A stretch of DNA of 64,000 bases, from contig OY294067.1 in NCBI GenBank assembly GCA_958510875.1, positions 261,800,180 through 261,864,179 on the forward strand, given 5' to 3'. Positions 45,692 through 57,360 of the stretch are shown in pieces. Within the stretch, counting starts at the first letter, position 1; each line of letters opens with the position of its first letter. A program made the translations under genes and the position numbers. The notes beneath the pieces are model-generated. The model had not been told where the DNA came from, searched no databases, and saw nothing but the letters and a program-made list of their open reading frames with translations. This DNA is from Endomychus coccineus. Taxonomy: Eukaryota > Arthropoda > Insecta > Coleoptera > Endomychidae.

Positions 45692-46211
45692 TTTTGATTA
45701 TATGAAAGAATAACTACTTTGTTTTTATACCACTTTTATTAGTAATAACGTGAAAACGTAACTATAGTTTCAACACCGAAGTGCCATTATCAAACAATTA
45801 GAAAATTATGAAGAAATCAATGAAACAGTTCAAGTATAAATAGAGTAGAGTAAAGTAGCACAAATTGTTACCTTGTTTACTATGTAATACTGTACTGTCT
45901 TTCAAACCGCTCTTCAAATAATTCTTAGAATATTAAATTATAATCACACTAATTCACAAATTGTTGCTATGTTTACTATGTAATACTGTACTTTCCTAGG
46001 ATCTACCTGTTTTTGGAATTTCCGTTGTTCCCTTAATCTCAACCCTACTTTACTCTACTCTATTTATACTTGAACAAGTTTCATTGATTTCTTCATAATT
46101 TTCTAATTGTTTGATAATTGCACTTCGGTGGTGAAACTATAGTTACGTGTTCACGTTATTATTAATAAAAGTGGTATAAAAACAAAGCAGTTCTTTCATA
46201 TAATCAAAATG
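45692..46211. repeat. Inverted pair of PLE-D-type repeats
   Basis: The left arm 45692-45857 and right arm 46046-46211 are inverted copies for ~160 bp. They run from GATTATATGAAAGAA, through ATACCACTTTTATTA and the GCACTTC-hairpin, to TAGAGTAGAGTAAAGTA. The 190-bp centre holds a direct repeat of TTTACTATGTAATACTGTAC (45878 and 45974). The arms contain the TTGATAA-TGGCAC-hairpin-GAAAC block also found at 17535-17595. Confidence 0.75.
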
Positions 46212-46378
46212 ATAAATTACCATAAAGTAACGGCTTCCACCATCGATTTTTTTTAGAATCAAAATTATAATGCTCTTTCCAGTAATCATTGTGGTGTAGA
46301 ACGAGGTGCTAAAATAACCAAGAAATACTTCACATACATGAATCAATCATTTACTCCATGTAGAACAATGCACTATTA

Positions 46379-47190
46379 TTATCTGTGATCTCTAAAGTGA
46401 TGGTTTCTCCACCGAGCAATATCGAGCTCATCCAATACCTAGAGAGCTCAAAAATCGTGAATGACCGCCAATATGGCTTTCGTCAACTGAAATCAACACG
46501 AGACCTTCTTGCTTACGTAACACATATATGGCAGACATCTATTGAATAATATGGATATCTCTAGCTGTAGCATTGGATATATCGTAAACTTTTGACCGAG
46601 TCTAGCACCGAGGCCTTCTTGGAAATTTCCGTCCTATGGTATGGAACCTCAACTTTGTTTTATACTCTAATATAGATCACTCCATGTGGTGGTTGACGGG
46701 GCGTCCTTCGATTTTCCGATACAATTGCTACCAACATCGGTGCTCCACAGGAAGATATCTTGGCACCAACTTGCTACATGTCAACGATCTGTTGGAAGTG
46801 ACTTCCTGCCCGGTCTACAGTCTAGAGCTTCTAAATCATCCAATGAATCTAAATGAGCGAGACAGAGACAGGTCGGCACAATTAATGAACATCTGGCAAC
46901 GATTTTGAAATGGGGATCTGATAATCTAGCAGAGTATAATACAACCAAAACTGAAGGTTGTATTATACAAGTGTAACTAATCCTATGGAGTTCTCCACAT
47001 ACATATTCGGTATAACCACCAACATCACCCTCTCATGGGACGATCATGTGAGATCCATTGCGAAAACCGCTGACGCTCCACAGGGAGTTATCTTGGCACG
47101 AACTTTGTTTTGCTACATATCAACGATCTGTTAGAAGTCACATCCTGTACCCTCCACAGGTTTGTCGATAGCTCCGAAAATTATGAACAA
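46379..47190 (+). mobile_element. Decayed Jockey-like non-LTR fragment
   Basis: Plus-strand frames, with shifts, give VISKVMV, RQYGFRQLKSTRDLLAYVTH then IWQTSIE, and, after further shifts, a GVLRF...GAPQEDILAPT-like palm and a HVNDLLEVTSCPVYS segment. The nucleotide sequence is close to 2200-2870 (minus) and 49010-50190 (minus). A rearranged second piece (GCTCCACAGGGAGTTATCTTGG, 47071) repeats the GAPQE region, so the copy has an internal duplication or deletion. Confidence 0.7.
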
Positions 47191-47482
47191 TATACCACAT
47201 ACTGATGAAAGTTCAATTCATATTTTGTTAAAATAATTTCTGTAGACCTGACTTTGTCTTTCAGAGAAGAAGTTATATAGAGAAATATATTTAAATATAG
47301 GTATATTGCATATATAATATTGACCTCATGGTGTTAATGAGGTCATTTTCTTCCTCCGTAATTTTCTCAGGCTCCACAGATCAAAATCGGTTATGAGATA
47401 AAAATTTCCTTAGTCAGTTCGATTTTGGGCTTCAGTTAGGTACTGGACTAATTGTTTCTATATTATATTGTATATTATCTGG
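47191..47482. other. No gene; short hairpin
   Basis: Contains TGACCTCAT-GGTGTTA-ATGAGGTCA (47322-47346), a 9-bp stem with a 7-nt loop. Confidence 0.4.
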
Positions 47483-47645
47483 CTAGGAATTACGAGTTTT
47501 TTACGAGCTCTCCAACCATATTTCCGAGTTTTCTAATAACTAGCGGTATAGCTTCAAAAGCTGTAAACAATTTTCCCGGAAAACCGCTAGTTTTTGCAAA
47601 AATTCGTAAAATATGGTTGAAAACCCCGTAATTCCTAGACATTTG
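47483..47645. repeat. Small fold-back (inverted repeat) element
   Basis: The arms begin TCTAGGAATTACG-type sequence on both ends (CTAGGAATTACGAG / CCCCGTAATTCCTAG) and share AACCATAT and CTAGCGGT inverted. They are ~65 bp per arm with a ~30 bp centre. Confidence 0.65.
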
Positions 47646-48599
47646 ATACTAAAAATTCGGGAAATTGGCTAGTTTGTGTGATTTACCTTCATTCGGTATA
47701 CTTTGATCAATATTCTCGAATTTTCATTGAGATAAACTTATTTTCAAATGACTCGTATTTACATAACCAGCCTATTCGATGGAAAAAACGTTTTGTTCAT
47801 TCCGGCCGCGAGTAATGTTGCATTGTCAAGTGAACGTCAAAAAGTTCAATGGTTGAATTTGTGTACAACTCGTGAATATATAAGAACTTAACGTTTAGTC
47901 ATTCACCTCTTGAGAAACCATATTCCATTAATTAATGAACATAGCTATTTGACAAGTATGATATGAATATTAAATTCCGTTCGTAGCAACTGTACGTTGG
48001 ATGTTGTATAGCATTTATTTTCGGAACGCTAGTCTTGATACATATCATAGACCAGGTAAACGTTAAAACGTCATTTCTTAGGTACCGAAAACATGTCGTA
48101 AACAGCCAATTTCATCACCATGTTCCCCAGATAAATATCGGATTATTTGCGATCTACTTTCGAGATAAACCGCATAAAAGCATATGGATATCGGTCTACG
48201 TTTTTCTGATAGGATCTGACAACGAACAAGTCTAAACAATTGCACTGTTTCCAGTTAGCCGGCAAATTGAGTTGTTCGCCAGTAAATGACTGTAGGAATT
48301 CATATGTTTTGACGGGTCCTGTGATTGACCAATGGGGCGTACATGACCGTACAACCCCGGACATTAAGGGCCAAAGTCCCGGGCAGGTGAGGGCCGTCAA
48401 AGGACCACGGGAATAATGGTAATGATGGCTCACCCCACATTATCGAATTAGTGTGGCAGTTTGTCATCTGGACATATTGGACTAATTGGAGGGCGAACGG
48501 GCCGATAAATTCGCAACAGGAATATATTGGATTAATTTGATGAATTATTGCTACACACCCAGCAAACTCCGAATATCTATTACACTATAAATCAGAAAC
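47646..48599. other. No recognisable gene
   Basis: 48300-48500 is GC-richer than its surroundings (GGGCGTACATGACC, GGTGAGGGCCGTC). No open frame there can be tied to a known protein. Confidence 0.35.
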
Positions 48600-48995
48600 A
48601 ATTACACCATCCACCAAAAATAAAGTTCTTTCAGTTCCCCAGTTGCCATCATCAGAGTAAACTAAATTATAAATCAAAATGTGCGTGTTGAAATACTATT
48701 TGGAATTAGTAGTGTATATAAGGAATTACCCTCAGCTGAAGACAAATCTAAATTCATTACATTGCTTTTTCGCTTAGACATTTTCATCCCTTCTAAATAA
48801 CCTAGATATTTAGAGTTAGAATCTTCCTTCTAGTTTGGCCCACATAGAATTTTGAACTTCACTCGATTTTGTAAATCCCGGAATTCTACAAATTAAAATA
48901 ACAAAAAAACAAAAGGTGTTTCCTGAAGGGTTTTTTAGCTTAATCTATAAACGGGTTGTTTTGCAAATTTAGAAAACAACTATTTGAATTTGGTT
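48600..48995 (-). pseudogene. PLE family B fragment, terminal repeat to GIY-YIG start
   Basis: The minus strand matches the inverted B copy at 17700-18240. The terminal repeat has CTGATGATGGCAAC, but its stem II partner and GAAA box are degraded. Next comes the sequence before it (CAGCTGAGGGTAATTCC; AAAAAGCAATGTAATG), then a GIY-YIG start with GGATTTACAAAATC. It abuts a Jockey-like fragment at about 49010. Confidence 0.7.
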
Positions 48996-49009
48996 AATTG
49001 GTTAATCTC

Positions 49010-50190
49010 TTCTGAATAGAATCTAAGAGCTTCAGCGTATGCTTGGGATCTGAACCCCAAACATGTCAATAGTACTCCTGCTGGGATGTAAAGTAGCTTT
49101 TGGCCCAGAATAGAAAAACAAGTTTTTGTAAAGCGGTTTTAGCAATGAACCTCACATGATCGTCCCATGAGACAGTGCTGTTGGTGGTGATACCGAGCAT
49201 GTATATGGAGGGCTCCATAGTAATAGTTATACCTGAGTTCATCATATTAGAAATTGTGAGATTCGTCTTCCTGGAGAAAATACAACCTTCAATTTTGGTT
49301 GTATTATAGTCTACTAAGATCCCCATTTCGGAATCGTTGTCAGATGTTCATTAATAACGCCGATGTGTCTCTGTCTCCTTCATCCAGCTTCATTGGATGA
49401 TATAGAAGCTCTAGATGAAGAAACGGTATGAAGTGTACCATCATCTGCGAGGCTATAGACGGGACAGGAGGTCACTTCCAACAGAACAGTGATATGGAGC
49501 AGAAGCAAAGTTGTTGCCAAGACAGATCCCTGTAAAACACCAGCGTTCCATTGTATCGAATGAGACTACCACAAGGGGTGATCTATCTGAGTGAAAACTC
49601 GATACTAAACGACAATGTGACGGAAGATTCCCAAGAAAGTCTTGGTTTCAGACTAGGTCGGAAGCTTTGGAGATATCCAATGCAGCTGGAGATTCCCCAT
49701 ATTTTTCAATACATGTTTGCCATATATGTGCTACATATACAAGCACAAGCAGGTTTCCTGTTGATATCTGCTGACGAAATCCTATATTGCCGGTCAATCA
49801 TGATTTTTGTGTTATCTAGGTATTAGATGAGCTCGATGTTGATTGCTTTCTTCATCAGTTTAGAGGCCACAGATAATAGAGTAATGACTCTGTCTTCCCG
49901 ATGGAACGGAACACGCCAAGATTCTACGGAAGAATTACACCCAACAACCTACATAAAACTGGTGTTAATTCTGGGGCACATTCCTTGCCAACGGGCAGAA
50001 TATCGTCTGGCCCGATAGTCTTTTTGGTATCGACAGCGAGCAGAATGCTTCTAATTATGCGCTGACGGAAGACAATTTCAGGCATATGGCTATCAATAGC
50101 AGCAATATTAGGAGGGTCCTTCCCTTGTGGGTCTAAAGTGGAGTTTTTTCAGCAAAACGGTTGGCTTTTTTTTGTAGTGTAGTAGCCAGT
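49010..50190 (-). mobile_element. Decayed Jockey-like non-LTR fragment
   Basis: The minus strand parallels the copy at 1900-3190. 49326-49066 is an open stretch (ILVDYNTTKIEGCIFSRKTN, then YMLGITTNSTVSWDDHVRFI, the motif E 'LGI..-(N/D)-x-(L/T)-x-W' region). Upstream are nucleotide matches to the palm and GFRQ regions up to about 50050. There are many frameshifts. With 46379-47190 it shows that this Jockey family was active more than once here. Confidence 0.75.
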
Positions 50191-50333
50191 GTGCTATCAT
50201 CTTTTGTTACGGGATGGAATAAGCTGGAACAGAAAATGTCTTCCAATTGCCTTAGTGAAAGTCCATTATCAAACACTTATTACTGTTGAATTAAATATTT
50301 ACACTGAGAGTATAAAGATCAGCAAAAAATTTT

Positions 50334-50405
50334 AACGAATCTGATTGAGCTCTTCACTGAGAAGTACAAAATGAATGACATAAACGATATAAGCAGAACC
50401 ATAAT
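50334..50405. repeat. Direct repeat flanking the 50559-53206 element, left copy
   Basis: AACGAATCTGATTGAGC, ACTTC/CACTG-like core and GAAGTACAAAATGAATGAC, then AAGCAGAACCATAA, recur in the same orientation at 53432-53502 with about 90% identity by eye. Confidence 0.8.
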
Positions 50406-50410
50406 AGTTA

Positions 50411-50512
50411 TTTTTATATCAAGGCCGCGAAACCACTCTTTAGCAATCGAGTGAAAAATTATCGCAAGATAATCTCGAAGATTGCTAAAGAATTTCGCGG
50501 CCATGATATAAA
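50411..50512. repeat. Short inverted repeat
   Basis: TTTATATCAAGGCCGCGAAA ... CTTTAGCAATCGAG is repeated inverted as CTCGAAGATTGCTAAAG ... TTTCGCGGCCATGATATAAA. Arms are ~40 bp with a ~20 nt centre, lying just left of the 50559 element. Confidence 0.8.
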
Positions 50513-50885
50513 CACTATATTTTCTACAATAATGAAAAATATAAATATTAAGTTACACATCGTCACCCAGGGATTATGTTGTTCTATATCCGTTTTTACA
50601 AATTTTACAGGGGGCGCGATTTACTACAATTTTGCAAAATTATCAGAATCTGTCAAATATGGCTCAACCAAACCAGCTTCTGAAGAATTTTATTTGTATA
50701 TTTAGTTGTAGATCATTATCATTAGACCGTTTATTTTTAAGGCATTCATATTAGAAAATAAACAAATTTGAGAGAAATGGACATAGAACACAAAATAGGA
50801 ACTTTTTTATTTTTATTGGATATAGAACAAAAAAATCTAATACCAACATAGTTCTAAAACTAACATTTTGGTATGATTTCCTTTT

Positions 50886-52700
50886 TTACTGGCTTCTAGT
50901 GTTCATCTTGTGATTTGGTGCTTCTTCTACCGTGTAATTCTTACTTCTTCTACCATCTTTAGAAGACTCATTCCCTCCGACAGACACCGTATCAGGCAGA
51001 TCTTCATCAGTTTTGTTATTAGAGCCTCTACTTATTAGATGTTCATAAAAAGCTCTGTCTGATTCTGGAATTTGAGGTGACATGGTTTTGAACGCTTCTT
51101 TCTTGTCATCTGAAACTCGAATATCCTGCTTGAGAAGTGGTATTGTTGTCCATTTCCCTGAAGACTTTATTCTTAAGTATTGTCACTTCATTGAATTCGC
51201 CTTTTAATACTTTAATACTGTAAGCAATGTTGAAGATCTCCTCTTTTTTGTTAATAAGAAGCTTAACTTTAAAGTAGGGAATAATGCGATACGAATGAGT
51301 TTGTGTTAGTTTCTGGTAATCCAAATAATCATTTTCTTCCATTTGCAACACTTTGAATGTCAACTTCCAATGAGTAGACATGTGAGTCAAAATTCGGATC
51401 AAGTGCCATAGGTGTCCAAATTTCTAAGTCTCTTATATACTTTTTGTAATTTGCCTCCATTTTGATTTTCTAATTGACCCATTAACGAACGCAACGTCAT
51501 CACTCGCCGTGTCTTAATATCCAAAAAAGCACGGAACTTTTTACGAAAATGTTTAGGTTGGCGAGCTTGATGCGGAATTATCTTGTCATCATTATGTCAG
51601 TTTAAATGACAGTGTCGAGCGTCAACAACTCAAGAAAACGATCACATAACCACTAAATCAAATTTTCACTTTCAAAATTAAGATGTTGTTACCAACCACC
51701 ATAAAAATCCCTAAATGGACTAAATTGAACATTTTTGTTTAAAAACGGCATAAAAAGAGCAAATTACAAAAAATCGTATAAACAACTCGTTTCCTAAGAC
51801 CTTGAAGCACTCATTATTTAAAAAAACTCGTGGCTTTGCCACTCGTTTTTTAAACTTGAATTCGTGCTTTAAGACGAGTCTTAGGAAACTCGTTCTTTAA
51901 TATACTATTTCTATACAGCTATGCGCCGTGTCGACTTTTACATTTTTACTTGAAAGGGACGTCAAAAAATGTTGCAGAGCACAAGACATTATACAGTTTC
52001 TATTTTGGGGGACACAACTGTCCGACCACAAAACAATCTTTTCCAAATTTGGATTATCCTCTACAACTCTCATTAATATTTTTATTAATGCGTTAGCAAT
52101 GTGAGTTCCTCCACGACCACCGCTGAATTCCTGCCACACAGCATTATAAATGGAGTTGTTAATATTGCAATGTGCCGTCAAATTGTAACAGTTCAATTTT
52201 GAACGATACTAATAATGTCCTTGGGTAGAGCAAATACATTTTGTAATTCGAATGTTAATATACAAGCGTTTTCTTCATTTCCTCTTCGGTACCTTGTTTC
52301 ATCTCGTTCGCTTTCTTGATATCTCATAAAAAATTTTTCGCTCATGCACTTTTTGCAGCGTTTTTGCTTCTTCGGATGGATTTCTTAATACTTTATAAGC
52401 CTCACAACGATCACACAGATCCTTCTTCGGCTTAAAAAACGCGAGGTTATATTCATGATTGAAAATGTCGGAATACATTTGGAACGCTACTGGATCTTCT
52501 GTAGTTTGTAAGTATAAGTTATACATTCGAGTGAGATTCAAGCCTCTGTCTAAATACTTTTTTGATCTGCAGTAGTGAGATTCGATGCAAGGGAAAGATG
52601 CGATATGCTGCCGTACTACATTTTTTTTGTCTTCTGATACAGTTTTCTTCATATGTTTCCCCAATAAAGATTTTCTAGGTATGCCTGTATCGTTATTGTG
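50886..52700 (-). pseudogene. DUF7869-like transposon-borne protein, broken
   Basis: Pieces read on the minus strand in order. 52700-52299: GKHMKK, then RQHIASFPCIESHYCRS, LDRGLNLTRMYNLYLQ, then FKPKKDLCDRCEAYK (paired cysteines). After a frameshift come ILTFELQNVFALP and, past a stop, LNCYNLTAHC. 52196-51897: WQEFSGGRGGTHIANALIKI and IVLWSDSCVPQNRNCIMSCA. A hairpin element interrupts. 51402-51106 is a lysine-rich part. 51083-50886 holds IPESDRAFYEHLIS and an acidic/serine tail. This order is that of a very common insect repeat protein. FDLQ...WSDNC would fit two acidic positions of an RNase H-like fold, but here the first is FELQ. That it is the transposase is inference. A candidate upstream exon starts at 52825 (MSTINDSPAPSEPSE). 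Confidence 0.6.
51780..51898. repeat. Hairpin element inside the DUF7869-like gene
   Basis: AACTCGTTTCCTAAGACCTT and its complement AAGACGAGTCTTAGGAAACTCGTT-like right arm bracket an inner inverted pair (AAAAAACTCGTGGC / GCCACTCGTTTTTT). It is ~120 bp and interrupts the protein between its WSDSC block and its C-terminal part. Confidence 0.75.
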
Positions 52701-53431
52701 GTTTTTTTTTGGAGTAGTGGTAAATTCTGTTTAATTATTAATCAAGTTGTGTTAACTTACTTCCATGCATCCGTAGGGCACTCTGATGGTTCAGATGGAG
52801 CCGGAGAATCATTTATAGTACTCATTATAATAGGTTTAGCACATACTCGTACATATCACTACAAAAAGAACACATCATTCAAGCTGTTGTCTATGGATGT
52901 AGAACAAAAGTGTCTCCAAAAATTACACTGGATATAGACCAAATTAGTTCTATGCACATTAACTACACATTTGAAAGGATATAGACCAAGTCGAGTGCCA
53001 AGAACACATAGAACAAAATTACCAAAAAGTTTTTATATTTTTCATGGATATAGCCCAAAGTTGTCTCTGAAAGTATGGTTATTGAACAAGATAGATCCAT
53101 TTTGATGATGGATATGGAACAAGCGTGAAATTACAAAGAAAATGATGTATGTAACTCATTTTCACCCAAAAGTGGATATAGAACAACATAATCCCTGTGT
53201 GACGATATTGCGATAAAAATTCAAAATATTCGGATTCACTTTCTTAGCGTTTCTGTGGAAATCGAGTTTCTAGGAATTTCGGACTAACAATGTCATGCAC
53301 TCCTCCGGAGTTAAAAGATATAGTTGGTTCTGCTATTGGAAGTTTAGTACCTGAAAAGTCTAAAATACAGTATTAAAAATGTTACAACGGTTGTAATATT
53401 TTTGTTCTCATCCAAGATCAAAATATTCGAA

Positions 53432-53502
53432 CGAATCTGATTGAGCCCTCCACTGTGAAGTACAAAATGAATGACGTAATCGAAAGAAGCAGAACCATAA
53501 AT
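53432..53502. repeat. Direct repeat flanking the 50559-53206 element, right copy
   Basis: Same orientation as 50334-50405. See that entry for the shared words. The spacing between copies is about 3.1 kb. Confidence 0.8.
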
Positions 53503-54695
53503 AATATGTTTCTTTTCATCCAAGATTACTTAATCTAATAAGAAACAACAGTCTAGGTGCTAGGTAACTCCGAAACACCAGTATATTATCAATGTGGTTG
53601 TTGTCAGCGTATAAGTAAGCCCCAAGATATTTGCATTCAGGGGGATAAAATAATAATAAAGCAAATAGGATGTAAAAGCATAACAGCCATAACATGCTCC
53701 GCATTATATACAGTAATAGAATGCCCTTGTCTCGTAGAGAACTAAGCTATATGAGCATCTGTCACCGTGCAAACATCGTAAACCGAAACCCAACACCCAC
53801 CACATTCGGAAGTGGCACAAGGTGTCTGCCATAAACTGTCTCCCTCTTTCTCAATTCATTTATAAACAGTATAAATGTTATTAACACTGTAGATTAAATA
53901 TAACTTCATAGAGAATAGTATCAAGCTTCATTCCAACAATACACAATAGAACCGTTTGAGAGATGTACCGCGTCGTAAATGAGAGAAATCTTAAAAAAAA
54001 ACTAGTTTTCTCATATCTATATAACACTTCATGTGAAACAACACAAAGGTAACAACTAAGACTAGATAAATGATTTTCTTATTTCTCGATATCTTTAAAA
54101 GGCTTCCATATAAATAATCATTGTGCATATAATCCCAGCTTTCTTCAATCTGTAGGTACAGTTACCCTGATTCGATGTTGAAAATGTCATGTTTTCGATG
54201 CAGAAACAATTTCTGAATAAATTTAAATCCAATCCAATATGAACTCTAGGGCACTATAGCTGCAAAAGTACAAAGCGTTGTCACAAGAATAACCTGCGAC
54301 TTCTATTATTCTTGTACCTCATGAAAGATGCAATACGCTATAATTATAATTTGCCGAAAATGTCGATTTTTCTGCACTGGAATATTATCAACAATTGCAT
54401 ACAAACTGTTTGTTCGCATTGGGTATACATAGAATATAAACCTGAATATCCTAGTTATTCAATTTTGTAAATTCTACAGAAAATTCCACCGATTAATTTT
54501 TTTCAAATTACTCAAATTCTTAAATTAGTCATAAGGTACCTGTTTTGTTTGTAGTCGTGAATATTGATTACACACTATTTTGCTCAAAGTTGTTGAAACC
54601 CGAAATTTTATGGTTTGATTGTTTATTGGACCTAACTATTTATACTAACTAAAAATACTAAAGTGAAACTATGGATCTTCAAATTATAAATTAAT
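53503..54695. other. 5' flank of PLE-A; no gene recognised
   Basis: No PLE-A terminal repeat could be found upstream of the PLE-A gene, although one would be expected in a full-length copy. No other supported feature. Confidence 0.35.
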
Positions 54696-56952
54696 ATGTT
54701 TAGCAAGGTGCTAAATAAGAAGGCGTACGCAAAATTATTAAATTCTTTTCATAAAAACTGTTTGAACCTGTGCATTAAAGAAGCATGTGCAATTGTAGCT
54801 GAGGTTGAAAACAAAATCAAACTGGTTAAACAAACCTGTCATCAAAATTTTGATAGCAACTTTATATCGCAATTTTTTCAAATTCAGCATAACAATTTCG
54901 AAAAAAAATTTCAACAAAATCAAAGCCATTCAATCTAAAACGATAAATAATTTAATGAAAGGCGTAACTTATGAAAAAAAGAATATCAATGAACAATGGT
55001 TGAAAAATCTAACGGACATAAAAATTCCGGATGAGGTGCAGCACACCTTAAGTTTAGGTCCGAAATTTGCATTGCCTAATAACAATAATAAACTGCCTAT
55101 CGATAATATTATTGCAAATTTAGAATGCGGAATTAGGAATAAAAATGTAGAAGAGAAAAACGAAATTAGAAACAAAGTTTGCAACATCTTGACAAACAAA
55201 AAGAACAAACAGAAGGCAGAAGTAGGGATTGCAAAGAATCGTTTTAACTATCATACAAAAATAACAAAAGATTTCTTAGATGCTAACCCTCAAATATTAG
55301 TTTTGAACGCGGATAAATGTAATAAAACCGTCATAATGCATAGAAATGACTATGAAAACAAAATAGGAAACCTTTTAAATGATGAAACAACTTATAAAAA
55401 ATTAAAATCTGATCCTACTTTATCAGTACAAAACAACATGAATAAATTGATAAATAAATGGCATAAGAATAAGATAATCCCTATTGAATTAAAAAATAAA
55501 TTAATTTGCCATAATGGGCTAGCACCTTATATCTATGGGCTTCCCAAACTGCATAAAAATGATATACCTCTAAGACCCATTGTTAGTAATATTGGAGCGC
55601 CCACTTACAATTTATCAAAATTTCTATCAAAATCTATCAATAATATAATACGAAAAAATGAATTCTATGTAAAAGATTCATGGCACTTTAATGAATTTAT
55701 AAAAAATCAATCCGTACCCGTAAACCATCAACGGATTTCCTTGGACGTTGTTTCTTTATTTACAAATATACCTGTTGTTTTGGCATTGAATAGCATCAAA
55801 AAACGTTGGGCAGAGATTAAAAACCACACACCTCTAGATCAATCGGAATTTATAAATGCTGTAAAATTTTGTTTAGAATGCACATACTTTCAGTATGGTG
55901 AGCAATTTTTTGGACAAATATTCGGCACAGCAATGGGATCTCCTATTTCAGCTACCATTGCTAACCTCGTTATGGAGTGCCTAGAGGAATCTGTTATGAG
56001 TTCATTAGATTTTCGGCCTGTATTCTTTAAACGGTATGTAGACGATTGCCTTATGTGTGTTCCCAACGATAAAATTCAATATGTAATTGATAAATTTAAC
56101 AATTTTCACTGTAAACTTCAATTCACTTGTGAAATAGAATTAAACAATAACATAAATTTCCTAGATATGAACATTAGGCATGATGCAGATGGAAAAATAA
56201 AAACCTCTTGGTTTACTAAAGAAGTATGGTCTCAACGTTATCTTCACTTCAATTCCGTTGCACCAGCTTGTTATAAAAAAAGTGTCATAAACAGCCTCAC
56301 AGATCGCGCGATAAAATTGTCCCACGCAGATGACCGCCCCAAAAATTTAAAAATTGTTCGTAATACACTAGAATTGAATGGCTACCCAAAAACTTTTTTC
56401 AATCCTATCATTGAAGAAAGAATAAACAAAATCTATAATGGTTCGTCTAATAAAAATAACATAAAAGGTAATACAGACAATTTTATAACTCTACCTTACA
56501 TTCCGGAGACCTCAGAGAAAATCAAAAAATGTTTGAAAAAGTATGATATAAATGTTGCGCATAAACCTACTAACTGTGTTGGGAAATATTTCTCAAATCT
56601 AAAACCTTTAATACCCAAAGATAAACAAACCCACACAGTGTATAAATTGAATTGTTTAGATTGTGATGGAACCTATACTGGAATCTCTAAACAATATTTA
56701 CAAAAAAGAATGTACGGCCATAAATATAGCACAAGAAATAACAACTTAGAAAATTCCACCGCCCTTGCTAAGCATTGCTTTGATTATAACCATCAATTTG
56801 ATTACAAAAATGTTAATATCTTAACTAAGGAAACCAATTATTATAAAAGATCTATCCTGGAGATGATTCACATAAAACGGGACCCCAAATCTGTAAATCA
56901 TAGGGTAGACACACAAAATCTAAGTCATATTTATACTAATTTGATTAAATAA
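54696..56952 (+). CDS. Penelope-like RT/GIY-YIG polyprotein, one frame change from intact
   Basis: Retrotransposition protein combining reverse transcription with target nicking by GIY-YIG. A 715-codon frame opens at 54805. The true N-terminus is more likely ATG 54696 (MFSKVLNKKAYAKLLNSF), in a frame that reaches the main one through an 8-A run at 54901-54908. Residues are numbered in the 715-aa frame. YGLPKLHKNDIPLRPIVSN is at 244-262. Motif A is ISLDVVSLFTN (D314), motif B TAMGSPISATIANL (375-388), motif C YVDD (411-414), then NFLDMNI. GIY-YIG has VYKLNC (612-617), TYTG (623-626), R635, H639 and E686. Catalytic residues of both domains look present. Only the A-run frame change stands between this copy and a full frame; it could be mutation, assembly error or slippage. 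Confidence 0.88.
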
Positions 56953-57360
56953 TCTCTTGCAAATTCTTACATACGTCTTTATAAGTGTAGAAAATGTTTT
57001 TAGGAAGAATTCGTAATAGTAATTTCCCAGTACAGGTCTGAAACCTTTCTTAAGTGCCTAGTCATAAATCCTACACATCTGGTTTCGAAAGTAGATACTT
57101 GACAAATAACTTCGTTCTTCTCATTTGTTGTGAGAATACCAATCAATATGCACTCATATATTTTAATAATATTACTGAATAGCGGATTCTTACTACAAAA
57201 AAAAATTTTTTTTTATACATTAATTCTGACGATACAATTTCGATTATTCGTGGTTCTGTTCGTTTCGACGGCATGGGCTCTTTTGATTGAAGTTAAATTG
57301 TGCGATTTGGACGCTTGTGCTATAATTAGTTTTAATAAACCCCCTTTTTAGACATAGTGA

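Larger units (their letters stand above)
50559..53206. mobile_element. 2.65 kb transposon-like element with 33-bp TIRs and subterminal repeat array
   Basis: Terminal inverted repeats of 33 bp with one mismatch: left 50559-50591 (ATCGTCACCCAGGGATTATG...), right 53174-53206 (complement of ATCGTCACACAGGG...). The TIR's inner end contains GGATATAGAACAA, and that ~13-mer recurs in plus orientation at 50779, 50818, 52895, 52930, 52977, 53004, 53046 and 53110 with 0-3 differences. Between lies a decayed minus-strand gene of a DUF7869-like insect family. Such arrays are typical transposase-binding platforms. I see no clear target duplication. A 70-bp direct repeat lies outside both ends. Confidence 0.7.

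Noticed and set aside
52727..52760. Intron of 34 nt joining MSTINDSPAPSEPSE to the DUF7869-like reading
   Set aside because: Splice-like ends exist, but the length is below usual insect introns and the joined frame is off by one at an A9 run; left as a comment only.
54969..55208. Minus-strand hydrophobic open frame within the PLE-A gene
   Set aside because: Antisense shadow of an A-rich coding strand; poly-Phe/Leu is a codon-composition artefact.
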